Source: Brachionus manjavacas
Taxonomy: Eukaryota; Rotifera; Eurotatoria; Ploima; Brachionidae
Direction of reading: 5' to 3'
NCBI GenBank assembly: GCA_019054805.1
Contig: JAHQIY010000008.1
Coordinates: forward strand, 4,821,501-4,885,500
Length of the DNA stretch: 64,000 nt
In this document: piece by piece, positions 54,761 to 64,000 of the stretch
Position numbering within the stretch: position 1 is the stretch's first letter
Layout: each line of letters starts with the position of its first letter
Position numbers and translations under genes: made by a program
Notes under the pieces: generated by a model
The model's input: the letters and a program-made list of their open reading frames with translations, nothing else
What the model was told of the DNA's origin: nothing
The model's database searches: none

Positions 54761-57700
54761 TACATTGAAGAATCTAAAAATAAAGACCGGTATTAATGTT
54801 AAATATCTATCGAATATTTAACAATATTTTATTCTAGTTTTTTGACAAAAATATTAAGGTATAAATACTTTAAGATTTTAGGACATTTTTCGATTTAAAA
54901 AACTTTATTAAGAAAATTGGATTTCGGTAAAAAATAAAAAGTTAATAAAAAATTTTTTTAGTTAAAGTAAAACTTATTAATCATCAAGCTCAATTAATTT
55001 TTGCTTGAGCTCTTCTTTTCTTATTATTTTTATAGCTTTATTAGAATGATTAGGCTTTAAATTCAAGAGAATATCGCTTTCTTTGTAAATTGTTTTGAGA
55101 TTCCATTAAACAAATTAATTTTTGAAAAAAAAAATTATCAAGCAAACAAAAAAAGCGGAAAATTTTCTTGAAAAATTGAACAATATCAAAAAATTTAAAA
55201 TAATATCTAAATCTAATAATATCTAAATGTATAACCCAAATGATAAAAAGTTTCCATTATTTCTTATAAAAATAAACTATCTTCAATTTTTTATATCAAA
55301 CAGACTTTAGAATTTGATAAATACACAATGTATTTCTAGTTCCTTCATTATCAAAATAATTTAAATGTTACTGATCTTGTCAGACAGATCAATAATTTTT
55401 TTATAAATAACTTGAAGAATATTTGTATTTATGACTCAATTTGTTTAGGTGGGAACTTTTTTGATATCATTAAACCAAGTGTTTCATACAATGGAAGATT
55501 TTCTCATTGATGCCGTGGAAATTGTAAGATAAGGTTTAGACTATATCCAATTACAATTAAGGCAGATTATTTGTTTCCCCTAAAGGCATCTTGATTGATT
55601 TTACAACAAATTAGTTATCAATTGCTAAAATTAAAATATTCATATTGTATATTTTTTATTGTAAAATTGAGAAACTCTTTTAAAAGCATTTAGAATTTCT
55701 CAACAAAACTAATACATTTTAATAATTATTTACTAAGTTTTGATCAGATAAGCATTAAATGATATGATATTAACCGATGAACTTTTGTTCAAAAAATTTC
55801 ATATTTAAACCTCATTTCGTAGGTTTTAATTATAATCTTTGGAGGAAAAAAAATTTAAATTTGAGTTTTGAGAATTGATAAAATTTTTAATCTCAATCAA
55901 ACAAGACAATTTATTTTAATAAAACAAAAATTTAAAATGATCATTCACAAATTCAGATTTTCTAGTGAATTTTACTTAGATTCGGCTTTTTTTAAAAAAA
56001 AATTTAAATTTTAAAATTCATTTTGCAGAAGCAGGTATCGAGCAATGGTTCTCGATCACAATTTTAATATTTTTTACAAGGTTTTCCGGCAATTGGCATT
56101 AATTAAATCGATTGATTTATTTTTGCACATAAACGCCTATCGCAAAAATCAGTCTACTTAATCTAGAACTACATATTTATAGTTGAAATTATCTTCTTTG
56201 ATTTTTGATAAGTTTAAATTCCACAACATATAAAACTTTATCACCGATCTTAAATTTTGTTTATGGGTTTATTTTGAAAAGTATTGACTGATAACAATGC
56301 TTTAGTGCAAGATTATAGTAATCGTTTTTCAATGCGATTTTTTTTAATTTTTCACCTAAGGCTCCAGTGGGTGTTTTTAAACGGAAATTAAATTAAATGC
56401 CGATTTGATAATTTAAAGCAAAATAAAAAAATTAAATATTGCTTAATCAATATTTTTTTTATTAATAGACTCGGTTTCAGCAATTGTTCAAATTTTTAAT
56501 TTTTAAAAATTTATTTTCTAATATTTAAAGAAATTCTGAGAGTAAGTCATTGGAATTGTAGGAGCATTTGCTCAGCAACTTCCAAATAAGTAAAATCTAT
56601 TGAGTAATCATATTTAATTTCAAACATTATCTCAGTCTTATCGAAATTTTTCGCCTTAAATTTTTTACTGGAATATTCCATAAAAGCTGTTTATTGAATA
56701 AAAGAAATGATAATTTATTCGATGGGCTAGGATTTTTTGCTTTGCTTCAAGCCAAATCTTCTTTCATATCCCCTTTCCAATCTTTATCGAATATTTTAAT
56801 TAAAAAATACACATTTTTGTTCATTTTGAAATAATTTGATTCAAGATTTAAATTATTTTTATTTAAAAGAGAAGTATTTTCAATTTAAACCGGGCCATTC
56901 TTAAGACCCAAATGATTATTTCTTATAAAAACAGACTTTTTTGTTTAATTTACTTTTTTAAATATTCATATTTCATTTTAAACATTATTTCAGACTTGGC
57001 GAAATTTTTCAACTAAAAAACTTTTACTGGAAGATTCTATGCAAACTATCTATTGAATAAAACAAATGGTAGAAAATTCAAAATGTGCAAGTTATCTATT
57101 TCTAGCTTCGGAATTAACATGTGTGCTAACAATCAAGTTTTATTTTTCACTTAGTTCCAAGACAATAGCTAATTAAGGTACTTAAAGGTTTTGAATTTCT
57201 CATTTCTAATTTAGTCGAAATTTCTAGCGCTGAGATCCCAGTCATTAAGCAATCGAATAGCTATTTAAATATTTAATTAACCAAGAGTTATTTTATTTTT
57301 ATTCAGCCACTGCATCTGAATTGGAAAAATTTGAATGATTTGGTTTTATTTTTAAACTTTCACCATCGAAATTTGATAAAATGTTCAAAATAAAAAACGT
57401 AATTGATATTCAAAACAAGATAAAGATTAGTGGAAAATATTTTTTTAAGCTATCAGTGCTTAATTCAAAATACATTGTTGCTGAATAGATAAAAATCCCG
57501 CAGACGGTATATCAAAAATCGATCAGCTAAGCAGAAAGGTATTCCCATTATTTATCGGAAAGATGGTGAGATTATAACTAATGGTTCCATTAGAAATTTG
57601 TTGAAGTCTTTTTTTTTAATTTTCCACAGAGTTAATCAGCGAAAAAATAAATTTTTAAACAAAACTTTCTCAGTAATTTCTAATTAGAGAGGTGTAATTT

Positions 57701-58609
57701 ATTTTACCAAATGATACATTAGAAAATTTAATCCCAATCAATTTTATCATGAATTATTTTTATTCTTTTCTTCAAATTAATCATACAACATTCAAATAAC
57801 TTCCTAGCTAAATTTTTAAATATTCCTAATCAATTAAATGATATAAATTAAAAAAACATAGTCTTCAATTTTTTAACCTAACCAGACTTTTTTTTATTTT
57901 CAAATTGATCAAAATCGATCTGGTTAGATTTTATGTTTAAATAAATTTACTCAGTATTTAAGATAAAATCAGAGTTCTAAATTTTGTTTTTTTTAAAATA
58001 CATTATGAAGATAATTTCTAATAAATCATAATTCCGTAATGAAAAAAAATCTAATAAATATTTTTTTATAGTTTCAAATTAATTTCGAATTTAGTCGAGT
58101 TTAAAAGTTTAGAAATGAGATAAATAAATAATTCTAAAAAATAATCCGATAAGTGATCAAATCTAATGCTTTTTACTTGAATTTTGGTTTATAATAATTT
58201 AGTTAATAAATACTAATTCTGTGTTTAAGTGACAAATAGTGTATTTAGCGGCACTGTGTCTGTGAATTACTTAGTTTTTTTTTTCTTTAGATTAAAATAT
58301 TTATTAAATAAATGATAAGAAAAGAGAAAGAGTTGAGGGTTTTGATGGCGATTTTATCTTCAAGCTTCATTTTCCTTTTTTTTTTCAAATATTTACCTTC
58401 TTAAATAGGTATAAATCGTCTTTCTGGGAATTTGTTTCTAAAAAAAATTAGCCCAAATCATAAAATAAAAGTTTGGAATTTTATCTAAAAAGTACCAAAT
58501 ACATTTACTGATTCAATTGAACTAAAGACTCAAAGACCTAATGTTTTCAAAAGTTTCCTTAATAAAAAACTCATGTTGAGCAGAAAAGTAAGTTTAAAAT
58601 TTTATTGCT
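54761..58609. other. AT-rich stretch, no supported gene
   Basis: No coding signal. The only structure seen is a diverged direct repeat: about 56589-56720 and 56957-57080 share ACATTAT(C/T)TCAG, TTTTACTGGAA and ATTGAATAAAA in the same order and spacing. Confidence 0.4.
56589..57080. repeat. Diverged direct repeat pair (about 125 bp units, 370 bp apart)
   Basis: Both units run CATATTT-ATTT, then ACATTATxTCAG, then CGAAATTTTTC, then TTTTACTGGAA, then TATTGAATAAAA-AAATG. The similarity is far above background homopolymers. Nature unknown. Confidence 0.55.
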
Positions 58610-60100
58610 TTTTATTCTTCATCTTCTAACTTCAACTTCTTGTGGAGGATAATACGCCCACACGTCCATGTGAGTTTTTTTCGGGTCTTGTCGCCTATGC
58701 TATCGGTAGATAACCAAATACGTTATCGATTTCGATAACATTAATTTTAATAAAAAAAAATATTATATAATTTTATTTCGAGTCTATAGTCAATTATTTT
58801 AAAATAATAGTAAACTTAATCAGGATTTAAATTCTTATTATTTAAAAAAAACATATTTATTTCTTGTCTCTTGATGACTTCGAGCTAAACGCATATTTAC
58901 TCCACGCTCACCTTCCATGTAAGCACCACAAACAGGACATGGCATCGGATTTTTTTTTTTGCTCAAAGTTTTTTTTAATAACTCGGTAGTTTCACTTGAA
59001 TTTTTAGGTAATTCCAATGATCGAATCTCACACAAAACAGCCTTTTTTTTAAATCAGAAGACAATTCACCTCACGACATTTTTCATAAATTATGCCGAGT
59101 TAAGTCAAAGCCTCGCGATCAGGTACAAGCACCATGTAGCATTTACTATTTTTCTCAATTCTCTCTACTTTTTGCAAATATGGAGCCATAGTTTGATCGT
59201 ATTTTTTACAATTTGGATCAGCACATTTTCGTTCTTTATGAACTAAACCGGAATCGGAAAGAAATAAAAAGAGCTTATACTCTTCAGATTCAAAAACATT
59301 GTTTTCATTTTTAATTAAATTCAAAATTTTTTTTTTAAATTTCAAAAAAACTTTTTGCTTTTACTTTTTTTCAAATTTAATGAGTCACATATTTGTCAAA
59401 TTATTTATTTATTAAGTTCTACATGATACAATTTACAGGAGTCAAAAAAGTTAAAAGGACAAGATTTTAGGCGACTTCGAAAAAGAGCAAAAAACCCATT
59501 TTTTGACGTTTTTCAGATTGGTTTTTTGCAATGAATTTTTCGAATTATGGAAAACCGAAGATACCACTAGATAGATCTTGAAATTTTCTTGCCTTTGGCT
59601 TTTACAGATCAAAAAAAGGTCAATGATCAGAAAAGTTATGCACGTGGGAATACAATGAAGACAAATTTTTTAGAAAGTTGTGTTAAAAAAATTTAATTTG
59701 TTTTTGGTTATCGGTAAAACATTTATGTTATCGTTTCAGATAACATGTCTGACCGATAACTAAAAGGTTATCTAGTAGATAACCTATTCAGCAGTGACCA
59801 CTTCGATAACCTGTTTGGTTATCTACCGATAACATAGGCGACAAGACCCTTTTTTTCTTTCATTAGTCTTTCAGCTGTTTCGTCCAGGGCATCTTTGGTC
59901 TTCTGGTCTCCTTGTGGTGTCCAGAATAAAGCAACTTTAGGGATTCTGTGGGTTGGCAGTTCTTGTTTTCCTATCCACCTCATCATTTCTAATCATATTT
60001 CTTGCGCATTTATTAAACACTTCTATTTGTTGAAAGTCACTCTCGGTCATTCTTCAATATTTGGATCCAAATAGCACTAATGATTTTATTAGGCTACTAT
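58610..60100 (-). mobile_element. LINE 3' end (third family, 'LINE-C'), split by a DNA transposon
   Basis: Minus-strand sequence at about 60080-59858 reads FQQIEVFNKCARNM, then RWIGKQELPTHRIPKVALFW and TPQGDQKTKDALDETAERLM. This matches the C-terminal RIPKVALFWTPQG-type block of a LINE ORF2. The reading frame is broken once. It continues across the insertion 58683-59849 into KNSHGRVGVLSSTRS and a stop near 58630. Confidence 0.75.
58683..59849 (-). mobile_element. DNA transposon, 1167 bp, perfect 8-bp target duplication, GATAAC subterminal repeats
   Basis: The ends are GGGTCTTGTCGCCTATGC and its inverted copy, with terminal inverted repeats of about 46 bp. The target duplication TTTTTTTC occurs at 58675-58682 and 59850-59857. 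GATAAC/GTTATC recurs three times or more at the left end and about ten times at 59705-59830, as expected for transposase-binding subterminal repeats. Minus-strand ORF pieces (59345-58838, frameshifted) encode CADPNCKKYDQTMAP and a zinc-finger-like CPVCGAYMEGERGVNMRLAR-SH. There is no catalytic core, so it is probably non-autonomous. The superfamily is uncertain (hAT- or P/Merlin-like by duplication length). Confidence 0.85.
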
Positions 60101-61898
60101 AAAAACATAATTTCCCTTTTATTCAAATTCGAAATCAACCAAAAATGTCTTACGTGGTCGATCAAGCCTTATTTTAAAATTTTAAAATAATTTTTAAAAA
60201 ATAGTTCATATTCATATCTTCTAAAATTTTTTAATTGAATTTTTTTTTCTGAAAAAAGATTGCATTGTGAATTTTAGAAAAAAAATGTAAAATTTTAATG
60301 ACTATTTTTCTAAAAGCTCAAAATTGATTCCGTAAAATAATTTGGCTGAAATATTCAGACAGCCTCTCTAAAATATTCTTAAAAACAATTCTTTGTAGAG
60401 TATGAAGAGAAAAATTGAATTTTTGCGGCTAGATCCCCCTCGGAAAACATGTTTTGGAAAAATAAACAAAAAGTGTTAGGATAATAGCATATTTTTCTTT
60501 AGATTTTTTTTTATAAAATTCAGAATGCCATGGTCACATAAATAAAAAATTATTTTATTAAAAATTTTTTAATAGGGTTAAGTTTTTTTTAAAAGTATCT
60601 TAACAATGTTTCCTTTCTCTTCATAGAATAATATTAATTTGTAGCAAGCTGAGATCCAATATGTTTCGATAAGTTTCATTACAGTAATTATTTGTTAATT
60701 TAAAAAAATGCCAAAAATGCTTAGCAAATTATTGCTTGAAAAAATAGAAAATGATTTGAATTTTTTCAAAAATTTTGATATTTTTTTGTTAATGATTCAA
60801 ATGTTCACAATATTTCATTTGAACTTTTATTCAAATTTTCAATCTCAAAGCAGATATTTTTATTTTGGTTCTTGATATTTCTTTCAAATGAAATAATTAA
60901 AATTGTCGGCCCTTAGGCATAAAAATTACTTTCTTTAAAATTAGTTGACTTAATGACTTAAAAGAAATTATTGTCGAATGTGTTCACTAATTCGGCAGAA
61001 ATTTAGGCTTCAAATCAGAAAAATTGGAAAAAAAGAGTCTCCTTTTTCGATTTTTATCTCTAATAAAGATTATTTTTTAAAAAATGCTTGTTTTGTACTA
61101 ATGAATTGGAGCCTTCTCCAATTTTTCGAATTTTGATAATCTTGTCAATAGACTTTTTCGAGCATAGCTTACATGAAATAAAAAAATCTTATCTTTTTAT
61201 AATCTAAAAACAGATTGATTTTAGCTAGGGAAAAAATTCATAGTATGCAAGTCTTAGTTGTTGATTTACGCTTTACAATCTATTCAACCAGTGTTTAATC
61301 AAGTTTTAAATTTTTAAATTGATGATTAATGGCATGTGTATTATTAAGAAAATACTGCTTACTTCTGTAGAAAATTTCCATTTTGTCTATTGAAAGAAAT
61401 TAATTAATTGTCAAGAATACAATCAATAAACTATTCAGAAATTTTTTTTAATTATTTTAGATTTGTTTTATATAAAAAATTGAAAATTTTGTTTTGTAAT
61501 CACATTAGAACAGTGTCAAAGAACTTTTATTTTGTAGCTTAAATTTATCTTAATTATAAAAGAAATTTTTCAAGATAAATGATTTATATTAGTTGTAAAG
61601 CATTTTTTATTTAAATATTTATATAAATTTGAAAATTTGAAAAATTGATTGCTCAAACTCATCACCCAGCACTGCATGCTTACTTTTCTGCTCCGAATGC
61701 AGCATTTTTAATTTTATTAAATTTAGATCTTGAAAAAAAAATAAAATTCAAGTTTTTTTGGAAAAAAAATTACCAAGAATGTCTAATAAAAACACAGTAA
61801 TTTTTACTGACAATTTTTTTTTAATTTTATGCCACTTTGAATTAATTTTAAAGAAAAACAACATTGATGCAAACCGAAATTCGGCCAAAATAGCCCAA
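60101..61898. other. AT-rich gene-free stretch upstream of the calmodulin-like gene
   Basis: No gene seen. An ORF open from 61758 runs in frame into the calmodulin-like first exon, so an N-terminal extension is formally possible. Its composition (K/N/F/L-rich) looks non-coding until about 61880. Confidence 0.4.
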
Positions 61899-62351
61899 AT
61901 GATGGGCTCAGAAGTTTCTCTGACCGAAGAGCAAATTTGTGGTAATTATAAAACAAAATTAGAATTAATCTAGCTAATGTTTTAAAGAATTCCGCGAGGC
62001 ATTTTCGTTGTTCGACCGCGATGGTGACGGCTGGATAACGACAAGCGAACTAGGCACTGTCATGCGCTCTCTTGGTCAAAACCCGACTGAAACTGAACTC
62101 CAGGACATGATTAACGAAATCGATGAGGACGGTTTGTTGAATTTTTTTTCATAAAATAAATTTTTGTTGCTTAGTAAACTATTAGCTTATCATACAGGCA
62201 ATGGAAACATCGACTTTGAAGGTAAGAAATTCGCTTTGTTTTATCTTGGCATAATCAGAAAATTTTAGAATTTTTGATTATGATGGCCAACAAAATGAAG
62301 GACAGTGATGGAGAAGATGAACTCAGAGAGGCTTTTAGAGTTTTTGATAAA
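61899..62351 (+). CDS. Calmodulin-like EF-hand protein, 5' part only
   Basis: Four exons join in frame: 61899-61941, 61988-62131, 62198-62221 and 62269-62351. Introns are 46-66 bp with GT-AG borders. The 91 residues follow calmodulin closely: [17 protein letters not shown], loop [33 protein letters not shown], loop [14 protein letters not shown], then [13 protein letters not shown] and [11 protein letters not shown], stopping at the first residues of loop III before a GTAAAT donor. Both loops look Ca2+-competent. Trp at loop I position 7 is unusual. Exons for loops III-IV were not found between 62352 and 64000, so they lie beyond the window or are lost. ATG-ATG at 61899/61902 gives two possible starts. 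Confidence 0.85.
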
Positions 62352-64000
62352 GTAAATTAAAATATTTATTCTCTATATGTGACCCTGGTAATCCTGTTTA
62401 ATTGCTTATATTTCTATTTTTTGCCAAAATATACTCTAAGTATGTTTATTTATTAAAGATACATCAGCTTTCTTAGAAGAAGACCAAAATCTAAAATTAT
62501 TTTTTTTGATGATCCCTAAGGATTTTGGAACAAAAAACAAAAAATTTTAATTTTTTTCTTTGTCTGCCCTGTTTCGTAATCACTCAGGCCAAAAATTTTT
62601 CAGACCAGTTTTTTTCTAAAAGAAAAAATTCAAAATTTGAAAATTAATAAAATAAAGTTTTTTGGAAAAAAAAAGCGAATCAAAAAATTTTTTTTATAAG
62701 TTCAAATATTATGCTTCTCAAAAAATTTCAAATGAAAATAAAAATTTGCACAAAAAGCTTTTGTTATTCCTTTACCAAAGCTTTGTGAGCACTTGTTTGA
62801 ACTCTCTCTTGGAAAATTTTGATACGAATTTTTCACATTTTATGTTCATTTCATTTAAAATCATTTTTTTAACTTTCTTCTTATCAGTTGATATAAGCTA
62901 TTATCATTTGAAAAAAAATTCCTCTACAGGGGCTCAAAGAGATTTTTAATTGTCGAAAGTGTGCTTCGTTCCGATGAGAATATCTTTTGCAAACATATAC
63001 AAAAGATATAAAAACCACATACCATCTTGTAGAGCAAAAAATTCTCTACAAGAAAAAAATTTTTTTTCTTCCAAAAAAAAAGCCGAAATTTTACCCATTT
63101 TTTTGTTTTTTGTATCTAGTCCCAGGGATTCCCCGGACCCCAAATGAAATATACAAATTCTTGAAATTAGCTGATATGATGCGACAAGATAATTTCCGGC
63201 ACTGTATACTGGAAAGATATTTAAGTATGCTAAAACAACTAACCCGACTCTGGTTTCTTAAAAAAGTCTTTTTAGAGCTGAAAAATCAAAATTTAACATT
63301 GTATTAATTAAAAATTACAAGCGCTATTCATCATAATAACCTGATAAATATTTTATTTTATTTTATTTAAAATTTTTAGATAAAACTTATTTAAAATCTT
63401 TTTAACCAAATAATTAATTTAATCTATAAAATTAAACATAAAATTAAATTCTAAAAAAAGAAAATTTTATAATTAGAAAAAAGGATCATTCATATGTTCC
63501 CACTGTCATTACCAGTACTTTTCGGTCAGTTCTTGTCCTAATCTAAACAGATTGGGGCCGGTCCAATTAATATGGGTCCGATTCCTTGTAAATTCTGTCG
63601 TCTGCGATAAAGTTCTAGTTTAGGTTCCGGTCCAAATTTGTTCAATGGTAAGTATGGTGCCAGTCAATAAGATTTTATCAAATCGCAAAGTAAGTGATCT
63701 ATTCTGAAAGAATAGTTTATGTCTTTTAATTTACTAAATTAATAAGTTGACAAAAAGTGATAAAAAAAATTGATCATGGTTTTATTTAGTTTCTGGCACG
63801 TTCTTATGTATGTCGTAGCAAATAAGTAAAATTAATTACTCAGTTAAAATAAAAAAAAAAATTATTTTTATTTTACTGAAATTAATCTTTAAATTTTTTA
63901 ATTTTGCTTTAGCTGAAGTCAAATAAATCAAAAAAAAAATTTATAATTTAAATTCATTTTGGCTTTAACATCTTCCTTAATTTTAAGTTTACAGTTTAAT
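62352..64000. other. Intron or 3' flank of the calmodulin-like gene
   Basis: No further EF-hand exon recognised. A hairpin (CTTGTAGAG ... CTCTACAAG, 9-bp arms) lies at about 63027-63053. 63495-63660 is richer in G+C and repeats GGTCCGATTCC/GGTTCCGGTCC/GGGGCCGGTCC motifs; it may be a transposon end. The rest is AT-rich. Confidence 0.4.

Noticed and set aside
62946-63307. Overlapping ORFs on both strands near 63 kb
   Set aside because: Generated by a hairpin and A/T runs, with no domain; the two strands give equally long ORFs.
1-64000. tRNA, rRNA and CRISPR features
   Set aside because: No cloverleaf with T-loop/A-box words, no rRNA-like blocks and no regularly spaced direct repeats with unique spacers were seen. 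The five-unit array at 23.4-23.9 kb has irregular spacing and diverged units.

Overview
The window is eukaryotic, metazoan and very A+T-rich (by eye three quarters or more A+T outside exons). The evidence is spliced genes with short GT-AG introns, a class VI POU homeodomain factor, a troponin C-like protein, a Derlin and a gankyrin. Dense old transposon remains surround them. This fits a small AT-rich invertebrate genome, for example a monogonont rotifer, but the sequence alone does not prove the phylum. Exon junctions below were placed by eye from reading-frame continuity, GT/AG borders and family similarity.

Layout. 1-11.7 kb is mostly gene-poor, with LINE scraps at 4.6-6.4 kb and a speculative two-exon peptide at 2.7-3.6 kb. 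11.76-12.57 kb (minus) is a complete four-exon gankyrin/PSMD10. 13.4-14.9 kb (plus) holds a speculative four-exon small secreted peptide. 15.6-19.75 kb is LINE remains. 20.87-22.59 kb (minus) is a complete POU6-class gene, with homeodomain-type sites and a diverged tandem repeat upstream. 24.90-25.33 kb (minus) is a two-exon gene of unknown family, and 25.50-26.48 kb (minus) is a complete six-exon Derlin-2-type gene. 27.6-29.1 kb is a decayed DDE/SWIM transposon interrupted by a foldback MITE. 29.87-30.40 kb (minus) is a troponin C-like gene. 31.4-32.7 kb is a TTAA-flanked element carrying a LINE. 34.9-36.2 kb is a set of nested inverted repeats.

36.77-47.95 kb (minus) is the most striking gene. 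Three long ORFs and an extra in-frame stretch join through two large phase-0 introns into one predicted secreted protein of about 1768 residues. It has three tandem clan GH-A-like modules separated by EGF-like repeats. Modules 2 and 3 keep both candidate catalytic glutamates; module 1 has lost both. Its introns are full of MITEs and a pogo-like element.

48.5-61.9 kb is transposon-rich: a TA-flanked element with an 88-residue ORF, LINE copies, a Helitron helicase scrap, and a DNA transposon with a perfect 8-bp target duplication nested in a LINE. 61.90-62.35 kb (plus) is the 5' part of a calmodulin-like gene whose remaining exons are not visible before the window ends.

Functionally the host genes are unrelated: proteasome assembly, neural-type transcription factor, ER-associated degradation, muscle calcium sensing, secreted carbohydrate-type enzyme. 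They form no operon or cluster. The exception is the internally repeated secreted gene, which is itself a small multi-module system.
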